In this document: positions 1 through 6,273 of the stretch, piece after piece | How the letters are laid out: each line of letters starts with the position of its first letter | Numbering within the stretch: position 1 is the stretch's first letter | Source of the DNA: Lachnospiraceae bacterium | Lineage (GTDB): Bacteria > Bacillota > Clostridia > Lachnospirales > Lachnospiraceae | DNA length: 6,941 nt | Direction: 5' to 3' | Assembly: GCA_020860745.1 (NCBI GenBank) | Contig: JAJBTR010000404.1 | Coordinates: 1-6,941, forward strand | Position numbers and translations under genes: made by a program | The notes under the pieces: generated by a model | Seen by the model: only the letters and a program-made list of their open reading frames with translations | What the model was told of the DNA's origin: nothing | Databases searched by the model: none

Positions 1-189
1 AAGCCGGTATACCTGACCAAAAACTGTAATGGAGCTATGGTTGTACTGAGCCTGGAACAATACTCCAACCTCACCGATGATATTGAAAAGAAGCTTGATG
101 AAGCCGACCGGCAGGCTGCGTCAACCACTGAGCGGTTATCACATCAGACTGTATTCGCAAACGCAAGGAGAGCCGTCCATGCAAAATAA
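1..189 (+). CDS. Phd/YefM-type antitoxin, C-terminal part (5' end outside window)
   Basis: Frame 1 is open from the first base and gives 62 residues ending in AVHAK before TAA at 187-189. The stretch KPVYLTKNCNGAMVVLSLEQY matches the second half of the Phd/YefM DNA-binding fold, where a pattern like 'pv.lTkNG.g.mVv.s.e.Y' is usual. The remaining tail is polar and helical (DDIEKKLDEADRQA...), as expected for the part that wraps around the toxin. In this family the antitoxin neutralises a RelE/ParE-fold toxin and represses its own promoter as a complex; that promoter must lie upstream of the window. The toxin start codon lies inside this gene (11-base overlap), the usual TA arrangement. Residue 9 is Cys where Gly is common, which may be a natural variant. 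The family call rests on this motif and the partner gene. Confidence 0.85.
   Translation, partial: KPVYLTKNCNGAMVVLSLEQYSNLTDDIEKKLDEADRQAASTTERLSHQTVFANARRAVHAK
166..170 (+). promoter_or_regulatory. Ribosome binding site that fixes the toxin start
   Basis: AGGAG lies 8 bases before the ATG at 179, inside the antitoxin gene. It supports a 104-residue toxin over a longer reading from the ATG at 77, which would overlap most of the visible antitoxin. Confidence 0.8.
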
Positions 190-493
190 AACCTATCAGC
201 TTCGATATCTGCCATTATTTGAACAGGATTTAATCTCTACCGCTGACTATATCGCCAATGTACTGCAAAACGAAGATGCTGCAGACCGGTTAATAGATGA
301 TGTTGAAGCAGCTATTATAAAACGGTCAGAAAATCCACTGGCTTTTGAAGAATACCATTCTTCCAAAAAAAGAGATTATCCCTATTATCCAATATATGTA
401 AGAAACTACACCGTTTTTTATGTAGTCATCGGAAATGTAATGGAAGTCCGCAGGCTGATTTATGGCAAAAGGGATATCGACAATATTTTGTAA
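179..493 (+). CDS. RelE/ParE-family toxin
   Basis: A 104-residue protein, a normal size for RelE/ParE toxins (about 90-110). It starts MQNKTYQLRYLPLFEQDL, a first strand followed by a helix. It continues through a helical middle (ISTADYIANVL...EAAIIKRSENPLAFEEY) and ends in the strand-rich part YPIYVRNYTVFYVV...VMEVRRLIYGKRDI, the most recognisable section (compare 'vgnyRvfY.v.....v.i.rilhgrRD'). Known members either cleave mRNA on the ribosome (RelE) or poison DNA gyrase (ParE); sequence alone does not settle which applies, although the RNY..FY and YGKRDI end is common in 'plasmid stabilisation' ParE-like proteins. It is co-translated with the antitoxin through an 11-base overlap. The frame is intact and I see no inactivating change. 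Confidence 0.88.
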   Translation: MQNKTYQLRYLPLFEQDLISTADYIANVLQNEDAADRLIDDVEAAIIKRSENPLAFEEYHSSKKRDYPYYPIYVRNYTVFYVVIGNVMEVRRLIYGKRDIDNIL

Positions 494-775
494 TATAAAT
501 TCTATTGCAAAACTTTGACTTTTATAATAGGCCTGCCCAAAATGGTCAAGCCTACAATTTTCCTGATCAGATAATGGTGGTGGACAAAATGTCCACCACC
601 ACTCATTGACACATCTCTTTGTCCGCATTTCAACCCGCAAAATATGAATCCTCGATAATATATCCGCAGACACCGAAATCTTATTTTTTAGCTGTGGATT
701 GTCCTGGGTTTTTCAGGCTCTAAATGTGGACATTAGACTCTCTTATTTCCAACTCATTATCCTCACACTTAACCA
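494..775. other. Intergenic stretch between the TA module and the DUF4097 gene
   Basis: This 282-base region separates converging transcripts. It holds the hairpin at 575-601 and a short imperfect dyad around 722-735 (AATGT GG ACATT) that shares TGGACA/TGTCC words with that hairpin. I see no convincing intrinsic terminator for either flanking gene: neither hairpin is followed by a T-run. The related dyads could be worn ends of an insertion element, but no transposase remains. Confidence 0.5.
575..601. repeat. Perfect inverted repeat, 11-bp stem with 5-base loop
   Basis: TGGTGGTGGAC, loop AAAAT, then GTCCACCACCA. All eleven pairs are Watson-Crick. There is no T-rich tail on either strand, so it is not a standard Rho-independent terminator. 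It may be a protein-binding site, an RNA stability element, or part of an insertion-sequence end. Confidence 0.75.
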
Positions 776-1741
776 TCAATAAAATGTAATCGAAACATCT
801 GCCCCATTTCCTTTTATACTGATAGTGTTGTCAGCGCCATTATCTTTTTCGAGAGTTTTTCTTACAGTCCCCTCGTCATTATACAAGATACTGCCGTTTG
901 GTACGGATACACTATAATTATAGTTTTCCGGAGCAGCATTTAATTTCAAGGTAATATTGCTGCTTTCTTCACCGATTAGGGAAATATCTCCGTCCAATTC
1001 ACCTGAAATATCAATACTTCCCGTTTCCGTGGATACAAGGAAACCGCCCTGTACCTCTCCGTCAAAAATGATATCTCCGGTTTCACTCTGCATAGATACA
1101 TCTCCAGAGCAGTCTGCATCCTCCACCGAAATCAGGTCTTCGGCCAGTAAATCTATACTTTCTTCAACATCGATAGAGATTACATATATGCTCCCATCCT
1201 CTGCATACACATAAAAATCTCCGAATGTACCCTTATCTTTTCCCGTACTGTCAGTTGCGTCAAGATAAAAATCTCCGGTTTTCAATTCTACCGACAAACT
1301 GTCAATAACCAGCTTCCCGCTTAAAGAGAAATCTCCCAGTTTATCTTTCACTGAGCATGTACCAATCTGCATGTCATCCGGGATATAAATATATACCTTA
1401 TAGTTTTCAACAGTATTTTCCTCTCTTTTTTCGGTCTCGACCAGTTGAAGCGTTCCTTCCTGTGTAACTGACATTGTTACCTCCGGAACATTTTCCCTGT
1501 CACTTACCTCCACAAGGATTTCATCATCAGAAATATCCTTCATGCTCATCTGATCCGACAATGTTTTTAATCCCATACTCAAAGAGTATACCTCTACATC
1601 GCCATATTCCATATCAATCTGAATGTCATGGATATCCGTTGCCGTTCCCAGCGTTCTCACCGACACGACATTTTGCTTTGCCATACTACTCTGAAAGGAG
1701 CAGCACACAAAACAACAGAAAATGACAATCAGAACAACCAT
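776..1741 (-). CDS. Membrane-anchored DUF4097-type beta-strand repeat protein
   Basis: A 321-residue protein. Residues 1-14 (MVVLIVIFCCFVCC) are a short hydrophobic signal or anchor with four cysteines; no clear lipobox is visible. The rest is a ladder of short strands marked by repeated G-D/S turns (YGDVEVY ~46, LGDFSLS ~135, TGDFYLD ~155, FGDFYVY ~173, SGDVSMQ ~222, TGDIIFD ~231, TGSIDIS ~250, DGDISLI ~260, NGSILYN ~282). This is typical of DUF4097/LiaG-like proteins, which are extracytoplasmic and often sit beside cell-envelope-stress or peptide-resistance systems; their biochemical role is not known. No ATG, GTG or TTG occurs in frame upstream before the stop codon at 1835-1837, and no Shine-Dalgarno precedes this ATG. 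The ATG overlaps the stop of the 25-codon ORF (TGATG), so translation is probably coupled. The short N-terminus suggests the original start was lost. Confidence 0.8.
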   Translation of the reverse strand: MVVLIVIFCCFVCCSFQSSMAKQNVVSVRTLGTATDIHDIQIDMEYGDVEVYSLSMGLKTLSDQMSMKDISDDEILVEVSDRENVPEVTMSVTQEGTLQLVETEKREENTVENYKVYIYIPDDMQIGTCSVKDKLGDFSLSGKLVIDSLSVELKTGDFYLDATDSTGKDKGTFGDFYVYAEDGSIYVISIDVEESIDLLAEDLISVEDADCSGDVSMQSETGDIIFDGEVQGGFLVSTETGSIDISGELDGDISLIGEESSNITLKLNAAPENYNYSVSVPNGSILYNDEGTVRKTLEKDNGADNTISIKGNGADVSITFY

Positions 1742-1818
1742 CAGGATGATGATTCTGCACGGAAAAGCATATTGCTCCGCATTCGCGCAATATTTGCAGC
1801 TAATAAGTTTATCATCAT
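1741..1818 (-). pseudogene. 25-codon remnant of a second ABC-2 permease, possibly acting as a coupling leader
   Basis: This small ORF starts MMINLLAANIARMRSN and stops at TGA. An ideal GGAGG sits 5 bases before its ATG, 16 bases after the upstream permease stop. Its opening aligns with that of the upstream permease (MKRLLRADFARLRGN): shared LL, A, AR, R and N in register, a pattern seen at the amphipathic N-terminus of LanE/LanG- and CprB/C-type permeases. Such systems normally have two permeases. I infer that the rest of the second permease was deleted and the junction fused it to the DUF4097 gene. The frame difference fits: this ORF ends exactly where the DUF4097 ATG begins (one-base overlap). 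It may survive because its strong ribosome site supplies ribosomes to the next gene. A short functional peptide is less likely but cannot be excluded. Confidence 0.6.
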
Positions 1819-1822
1819 TTTC

Positions 1823-1827
1823 ACCTC
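1823..1827 (-). promoter_or_regulatory. Strong ribosome binding site for the 25-codon ORF
   Basis: GGAGG on the minus strand, 5 bases upstream of the ATG at 1818. It is the only good ribosome site between the permease stop and the DUF4097 start, so it probably serves both reading frames through coupling. Confidence 0.7.
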
Positions 1828-1834
1828 CGCCTGC

Positions 1835-2629
1835 TTAGTTTAAATCTTTCCTGCGAAATACCATCAGGCCAACAACAGTTGATAATGCGATGAAGAAAAC
1901 CGATCCGCCCAACATTACACCCGGATTAAAATTGCCAAGCCCATCTTTCAGTGCATAAAAATCCATAATCTGGCTCCCCGGCAGGAAATCCAGCAGGAAC
2001 AATGTCATCTCCCGTCTTGTTGCCATAGCATCTGTCCAAAACATTACGTCCGTCGGCAGATTTAATTGATGGATGGCAAAGCACAGGCTGACTATCACAA
2101 TACACAGGTTAATTCCCAGCGCAGTTATGGGATTTGAGTTAATCATAATAATCAGGGTAAACACATCTGCAAAAGCTGCCATAGCTGCATATGCACAAAT
2201 AACTAACACCAGAATTTCTTTCCCTGCAAGCTGCCGGAAAGTCCCCAAAAACGGGAGCCCCACACACAACGCAACAAGCAGATAAATACTATAAGCAACA
2301 GATATCGCCACCACATTTACTATCAGATTAGAAACATAAACGGATCGTCTGCTATGTCCCACGGCAATCTTGTTTCGCAACGTACCTTCGCTATAATCTG
2401 TCCCCGTATACAGACTGCAAAACAAAGCAGCCGAAAATGCCAGTACGTTTGTAAATTTTAAGAGTCAGTAGTCCATACTGTAGCTGCTGTCAGGTGCCAT
2501 ATAGATGACGCATGTCCTATATCCAAATATCGGTGAAAATATTCCCATAAACACCGCCAATGCGAAAATAATCCATAAAAAGGCATTTCCCCGGAGGCGT
2601 GCAAAATCTGCCCTTAATAATCTCTTCAT
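1835..2629 (-). pseudogene. ABC-2 type permease interrupted by an in-frame TGA (antimicrobial-peptide transporter type)
   Basis: The gene starts at ATG 2629, overlapping the ATPase stop (ATGA). Reading through one TGA at 2465-2467 (codon 55) gives 264 codons in a single frame, the normal size for LanE/CprB-type permeases. Residues 1-54 include the amphipathic start MKRLLRADFARLRGN and a first membrane segment (FLWIIFALAVFMGIF). After the TGA come LLKFTNVLAFSAALF, the conserved cytoplasmic loop YSEGTLRNKIAVGHSRR, further membrane segments (LIVNVVAISVAYSIYLLVAL, EILVLVICAYAAMAAF, ALGINLCIVIVSLCF) and a last segment before the end FRRKDLN. The TGA sits where a Trp (TGG) would be a one-base change. 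It is probably a nonsense mutation. A 196-residue restart product from a TTG at 2425 would lack the first membrane segment and has no visible ribosome site. Partner: the ATPase upstream. Sequencing error is an alternative. Confidence 0.8.
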
Positions 2630-3537
2630 GATCGTTTCGCCCCCACCAGATTCATAAAGTAGCTCTCCAGATTCTCTTCCTGCTCAGACAACGTTTTCAC
2701 CCTGCAGTTCCTCTCAGTCAGTTTTAAGACCAGAGTGGTAATTTCCGTCTCTCCAAAAATCTGCGCCTCCGTCTGTGAAAGGATTTTATATTCCAACCCC
2801 ATCTCATCCAGCATCCTGCCAAGAATCGCTGTATCAGTCACCGTAATATAAATCCGTTTCCGGCACTCATGCTCCAGTTCAGCCGCTATGATCTCCTGTA
2901 CAATAACACCCTTATCAATAAAGCCGAAGTGCGTCGCCACCCGCGCCAACTCATCCAGAATATGGCTGGAAATCAATATTGTGATTCCCTGCACATGATT
3001 GAGTTTCCGGATCAGCTCCCGCATCTCGATAATCCCCTCCGGGTCAAGCCCATTGATCGGCTCATCCAGCATCAGGAAATCCGGGTTGCCCGCCAATGCG
3101 ACCGCGATCCCTAACCGCTGGCGCATACCCAAAGAAAAATTTTTCGCCTTTTTCTTTCCCGTGTCTTCCAGGCCAACCATTTTTAACAGATCCGGAATAT
3201 CATCAAAGGACGACAGCCCCAGCACCCGGTACTGTTCCTTTAAATTTTCCTCCGCCGTCATCTCCCGGTAGATAGATGGCGTCTCCACCACCGCAGCCAT
3301 CCGCCGCCGCGATTTAATAATATCCCTATCATGGTTGCTCTTCCCATAAATGAAATATTCACCGGCAGGTGGTTCCTGCAGGCCGCCGACCTGTCTAAAC
3401 AGCGTCGGCTTCCCGGCGCCGTTTTTTCCTACAAAGCCATAGATCGAGCCTTTCGGGACATTCATTGTCACTCCCCGCAGCGCATGATATTTTTTATATT
3501 GTTTCTCCAAAGATTTTGTCTGCAACGCATATTCCAT
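2626..3537 (-). CDS. ABC transporter ATPase, peptide-resistance type, with altered Walker A
   Basis: A 303-residue protein, the usual length for LanF/CprA/BcrA-like ATPases. Motifs in order: Walker A 37-45 GKNGAGKPT; Q-loop region around 81-90 (AAVVETPSIY; the Q-to-E change is common in this subfamily); signature 134-140 FSLGMRQ; Walker B 154-160 FLMLDEP; D-loop GLD 163-165; H-loop SH 191-192. The C-terminal 100 residues form the accessory domain of the family. Residue 44 should be Ser or Thr, which ligates Mg with ATP; here it is Pro (CCG, one base from ACG), so hydrolysis is probably lost. PPAGE a few residues later also replaces a more usual PTAGE. I chose the ATG at 3537 over an in-frame ATG at 3579 because AAGGAAGG precedes it. 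It should energise the permease next to it (4-base ATGA overlap). Confidence 0.88.
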   Translation of the reverse strand: MEYALQTKSLEKQYKKYHALRGVTMNVPKGSIYGFVGKNGAGKPTLFRQVGGLQEPPAGEYFIYGKSNHDRDIIKSRRRMAAVVETPSIYREMTAEENLKEQYRVLGLSSFDDIPDLLKMVGLEDTGKKKAKNFSLGMRQRLGIAVALAGNPDFLMLDEPINGLDPEGIIEMRELIRKLNHVQGITILISSHILDELARVATHFGFIDKGVIVQEIIAAELEHECRKRIYITVTDTAILGRMLDEMGLEYKILSQTEAQIFGETEITTLVLKLTERNCRVKTLSEQEENLESYFMNLVGAKRS

Positions 3538-3544
3538 CACATAT

Positions 3545-3552
3545 CCTTCCTT
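3545..3552 (-). promoter_or_regulatory. Ribosome binding site that fixes the ATPase start
   Basis: AAGGAAGG on the minus strand, 7 bases before the ATG at 3537. The alternative upstream ATG at 3579 has no comparable site and would add 14 residues (MVKSQYQERKEGYV) not seen at the start of this family. Confidence 0.75.
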
Positions 3553-3614
3553 TCGCTCCTGATACTGTGATTTTACCATGCGCCTCTTTCAAATCTTTTT
3601 CCGTCGGCTGTCTG

Positions 3615-3647
3615 AAAGTGAAACAAAAGCTGAACATTTCCTGAACA
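3615..3647 (-). promoter_or_regulatory. Three tandem 11-bp repeats: probable response-regulator operator of the ABC genes
   Basis: Read on the minus strand the units are TGTTCAGGAAA, then TGTTCAGCTTT, then TGTTTCACTTT, back to back with no gap. Two units share TGTTCAG exactly; the third keeps TGTT. The array begins 3 bases after the regulator's stop codon and lies about 80 bases before the ATPase start. It has the same unit length, unit number and core as the array upstream of the kinase (5979-6011). An 11-base pitch places each site on the same DNA face, the way OmpR/PhoB-family dimers bind direct repeats. No good -10 follows at the expected distance; TAAAAT at 3570-3575 is the best candidate but lacks a -35. 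Confidence 0.65.
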
Positions 3648-3650
3648 ATA

Positions 3651-4352
3651 TCACTGGTTCAGACGATATCCGGCACCCCATACTGTTTCAATGATCTTCG
3701 GATTTCTTTTGTCATCCTCAATCTTGTTCCGGATACGATTGATATGCACCATTACCGTGTTGCCGTCGCTCATATAATCATATCCCCAGATATTCGTGAT
3801 CAGTTGTTCCCTGGAAAAAACGACATTGGGATTTTCCGCAAGAAACAAAAGCAGTTCAAACTCATATTTCGGGAAATGGATCTCCTTCCCATTCTTAAAA
3901 ACCTTTCTGGCTTTCTTCAGAACCCGCACCGTTCCGATCACGATCTCCTTCTCCGCTTCCGGTTCTGATACCGAAACGTTCCGCTTATACTGGCGAAGGT
4001 TTGCCCTGACGCGGGCAACCAGTTCCGCCGGGTCAAACGGCTTTGTGATATAGTCGTCAGCGCCAAGATTTAATCCCTTGACCTTATCGAAGGATTCCCT
4101 GCGCGCCGTGACCATCAGGATCGGCATATTATATTTCTGCCGTATTTCCCGGCAGACATCATACCCATTCTTTCCCGGAAGCATCAGATCCAAAAGGATT
4201 AAGTCATAGGAACCGTTTTTCAAAAGCTGCATTACCCGGTCAGCATTCGGTTCCGTATGTGTCTCATACCCGGAATTTTCCAAATATACCTGTTCTACCA
4301 TGGCGATATCCGCATCATCCTCTATAATTAAAATACGATAAGTCCGTTCCAT
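3651..4352 (-). CDS. OmpR/PhoB-family response regulator
   Basis: A 233-residue protein with the two standard domains. The receiver (about 5-122) has the acidic pocket D12 D13, phosphoacceptor D55 in LILLDLMLPG, T82 and K104 (YITKP), so all switch residues are present. A linker around 125-133 leads to a winged-helix DNA-binding domain (about 135-232) with the recognition section REQLITNIWGYDYMSDGNTVMVHINRIRNKI and the end GAGYRLNQ. When phosphorylated by the upstream kinase it should bind direct repeats as a dimer. Two matching 11-bp repeat arrays lie upstream of the kinase and of the ATPase, so it probably controls both. Its ATG is one base past the kinase stop (TAAGATG), with AGGAGG inside the last kinase codons. 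No defect is visible. VanR-, NisR- or CprR-like labels are all possible; I do not assign one. Confidence 0.93.
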   Translation of the reverse strand: MERTYRILIIEDDADIAMVEQVYLENSGYETHTEPNADRVMQLLKNGSYDLILLDLMLPGKNGYDVCREIRQKYNMPILMVTARRESFDKVKGLNLGADDYITKPFDPAELVARVRANLRQYKRNVSVSEPEAEKEIVIGTVRVLKKARKVFKNGKEIHFPKYEFELLLFLAENPNVVFSREQLITNIWGYDYMSDGNTVMVHINRIRNKIEDDKRNPKIIETVWGAGYRLNQ

Positions 4353-4353
4353 C

Positions 4354-5892
4354 TTATTGCTCCTCCTGTATCATCGGGAATTCCAGATGAACCGTGAATC
4401 CCCCGTCACTCGTTGCCCGGACATTTCCGCCCATCGCTTCAACCAGACACTGCACGATGTGCAGCCCCAGGCCGCTCCCTTCCACCTTATTCCGCGATTC
4501 ATCAGCACGGTAAAACATATCAAAGACAAAGGGCAGCTTTTCTTTCGGAACACCGACTCCATTGTCTGAGACTGAGAGAGATACCCGGTCTTGCTCCATC
4601 CGAAGGATAAAAGCAATCCGAAGAGGTTCCGCCTGTGCATATTTTCTGCTGTTTCCAACAATATTGTCGAAGATCCGTTCCATCTCTCCCGGGTCCACCA
4701 TGGAAAAGACAGGTTCGTCCGTGCCTTCCATGATATATTCCTCTGCCGCCTCATAAGGTTCGCGCTCCAGTTTTCCGATATACTGTTCCAGAAACGCATT
4801 CCACTCCACCCGCTCCGGATTCAGGGGCATATTCCCGGTCTCTATCCTGGAAAAATAGAGGAGCTGGTCTAAGAGCCTGTCCATCTCCAGCGTCCTCCGG
4901 TAAGCCATATCCAGAAACTGCCGCTCTGTCTCCGGTGTCTTGGCGATCCCATCCCGCAGAACCAAAACAGAACCCCGGATCGCAGTCAGCGGGGTCCGCA
5001 GGTCATGGGAAATACCCGACACCATATCTTTCCTGGCTTTCTCATATGCCTCCCGCTTCTGCTGCTCCTGCAGGATCTGCGCCTGCATCTCATTAAAAGA
5101 CGTGCAAACATCCTCAAACTCCCGGTCGCCCGAATAGGAAACTTCATGGGTGTAATCTCCTCGCTTCATATTTCCGGCAGCTTCACCCAACGCATCAAAA
5201 GGCACCATAATATGACGGACAAGACGTCTGGAAAAAATAAGACTGATCAGAATCAGAACCAGGCCAAACACACTGACACATAGAAAGATAACCCGCGTAT
5301 AAACTGCCTTTCTTGATTCCACGCCATCTGAAACATACTGCAGGTTGATAATGCTGTCCCGCAACTCGTCTTCTGAAGCTGTGGTACCCACAGTCACCGC
5401 ATACAGTTGAATTCCGGAATCTTCTGAAATTTTTGAAATAATATTCATACTACCGAAACTTTCAAAAAGAATGTCATTTGATGAATCGTTCAGCAGCCAT
5501 TCTGCTTCCTGTTCCATCCTTTTCCACAAATCTTCATCTTTTTCCCCGGATGCATCAACTACAGCACTCCCTTCCATGAGTACCTTCCCTTCACCGGTCT
5601 CTGCGTAAAGATAGTAGCCCCGTTCCAAAAATTCCTCCGCCAGTTCCTCCAGCGCCGCCCCGGCATCCTCCCGGTCTTCATCAAAAACAGACAGCAGATA
5701 CATCACTTCTACATATCCCTGTGAAAAACTCACACCACTTGTACTATAAACACCCATTCGATTCAAACCGAACAGAAAAATCACCACAAAAATCCCCAGT
5801 GACACGGAAATGATCAGAATATTTGTGCGAAAGATTTCTTTTGCCACGCTCTTTTTGGATCTGTTTCTTTCTTTGACTCTGTTTTCTCCCAT
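4354..5892 (-). CDS. Membrane sensor histidine kinase
   Basis: A 512-residue protein. A basic N-terminus (1-20) is followed by membrane helix 1 (~23-43), an extracytoplasmic acidic sensor region of about 155 residues (~45-199), membrane helix 2 (~200-221), HAMP (~222-278), HisKA with SHDLRTPLTAIRG (phospho-accepting H296), and an HATPase domain with N box around N410/N414, DNGVG 443-447, F box FVFDMFYRADE 455-465 and GSGLGL 472-477. All catalytic motifs are intact. The long external loop favours direct ligand sensing over the loop-less BceS type, which relies on its transporter; the ligand is not evident. It is the first gene of the minus-strand unit, and its own promoter carries the putative operator of its partner regulator, so positive autoregulation is likely. 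AGAGG lies 6 bases before the ATG. Confidence 0.93.
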   Translation of the reverse strand: MGENRVKERNRSKKSVAKEIFRTNILIISVSLGIFVVIFLFGLNRMGVYSTSGVSFSQGYVEVMYLLSVFDEDREDAGAALEELAEEFLERGYYLYAETGEGKVLMEGSAVVDASGEKDEDLWKRMEQEAEWLLNDSSNDILFESFGSMNIISKISEDSGIQLYAVTVGTTASEDELRDSIINLQYVSDGVESRKAVYTRVIFLCVSVFGLVLILISLIFSRRLVRHIMVPFDALGEAAGNMKRGDYTHEVSYSGDREFEDVCTSFNEMQAQILQEQQKREAYEKARKDMVSGISHDLRTPLTAIRGSVLVLRDGIAKTPETERQFLDMAYRRTLEMDRLLDQLLYFSRIETGNMPLNPERVEWNAFLEQYIGKLEREPYEAAEEYIMEGTDEPVFSMVDPGEMERIFDNIVGNSRKYAQAEPLRIAFILRMEQDRVSLSVSDNGVGVPKEKLPFVFDMFYRADESRNKVEGSGLGLHIVQCLVEAMGGNVRATSDGGFTVHLEFPMIQEEQ

Positions 5893-5966
5893 ATGTCGCC
5901 TCTCTCATATGATATCCTGTATACTATTCCCTTATAATATCCCTATTGTTTTTTATCTTCCTATAC

Positions 5967-5972
5967 ATTGTA
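5967..5972 (-). promoter_or_regulatory. Probable -10 element of the kinase-regulator promoter
   Basis: TACAAT on the minus strand, 6 bases downstream of the repeat array and about 75 bases before the kinase ATG. At a 17-base spacing the -35 position reads AGGAAT, a poor match that falls inside the repeats. This is the arrangement expected of an activator-dependent promoter. Confidence 0.55.
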
Positions 5973-5978
5973 ACAGAG

Positions 5979-6011
5979 AAACCTAAACAATTCCTTAACA
6001 ACACCTAAACA
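5979..6011 (-). promoter_or_regulatory. Three tandem 11-bp repeats: probable response-regulator operator of the kinase gene
   Basis: On the minus strand the units are TGTTTAGGTGT, then TGTTAAGGAAT, then TGTTTAGGTTT, contiguous. All three fit TGTTWAGG followed by three free bases. The array ends 6 bases before TACAAT and replaces the -35. The same three-unit, 33-bp design with a TGTT-AG core occurs upstream of the ATPase gene (3615-3647). That points to one DNA-binding protein, most likely the OmpR-family regulator encoded between them. Confidence 0.72.
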
Positions 6012-6050
6012 TTTAATCCCAATTTTATCTTAGATACCCTTTGCAACACT

Positions 6051-6140
6051 AAGCCGCAAGCAATGCCTTTGTCACACAAATGACTTCGGCGGCTTGTTGG
6101 GGAAGTCCCCAATCCCCTTAGAACATCACCATTGGTGATG
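6051..6140. repeat. Cluster of inverted repeats, possible relic of a transfer origin or mobile element
   Basis: Three dyads follow each other: AAGCCGC (6051-6057) with GCGGCTT (6089-6095), enclosing GTCA/TGAC (6071-6074, 6081-6084); TTGGGGA/TCCCCAA-type stem at 6097-6112; CATCACC/GGTGATG with loop ATT at 6124-6140. The block is GC-rich within AT-rich surroundings. Serial hairpins of this sort are found at oriT regions of Clostridia conjugative elements and at insertion-sequence ends. No relaxase, MobC or transposase gene is in the window, so the assignment is open. Confidence 0.4.
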
Positions 6141-6207
6141 GGCGATGCGCTGCTTTTCTATACACAAAAGCAACGAAGATAAACTACATTCATTTCATGG
6201 GTAAAAA

Positions 6208-6232
6208 TCAAGTTACGAAAATAGTAACTTGA
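6208..6232. repeat. Palindrome A, related to palindrome B
   Basis: Arms TCAAGTTAC and GTAACTTGA (9 bp) around the 7-base loop GAAAATA. Its 23-bp core (6209-6231) matches palindrome B at 18 of 23 positions. On the minus strand it is followed by TTTTT, so it could also act as a terminator for transcripts from abiEii. Confidence 0.7.
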
Positions 6233-6258
6233 AGTATATACACCGTAAAATGGGAACT

Positions 6259-6264
6259 ATTATA
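6259..6264 (-). promoter_or_regulatory. Possible orphan -10 element between the two palindromes
   Basis: TATAAT on the minus strand, in GTTTATAATAG. The -35 position overlaps palindrome B and is weak (TTCATA at 17 bases). Nothing downstream on this strand opens a reading frame longer than a few codons until the kinase gene, so if active it would serve a lost gene or an untranslated RNA. Confidence 0.3.
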
Positions 6265-6273
6265 AACAAACAA

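Noticed and set aside
326..673. Minus-strand ORF of 115 residues overlapping the toxin gene
   Set aside because: Its second half is the antisense of the toxin, and the first half spans the hairpin region with unusual composition (WWW, CPPP); no ribosome site or family match is visible.
700..775. Terminator after the DUF4097 gene
   Set aside because: Only a 4-5 bp imperfect CCTG/CAGG dyad around 704-718 is present, with no T-run after it on the minus strand.
2465..2467. TGA read as Trp (alternative code) or selenocysteine
   Set aside because: Other genes here use TGG for Trp and stop at TGA, and I see no SECIS-like hairpin just after the codon.
957..3570. Plus-strand ORFs of 64-93 codons opposite the operon genes
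   Set aside because: All are antisense shadows of well-supported minus-strand genes, with no ribosome sites or domain signals.
4371..4799. Minus-strand ORF of 142 residues in another frame of the kinase gene
   Set aside because: It lies wholly inside the HATPase domain of an intact kinase and has no recognisable protein features.
6061..6120. Tiny plus-strand reading frames in the hairpin block (13 codons or fewer)
   Set aside because: They lack ribosome sites and are explained by the inverted repeats.
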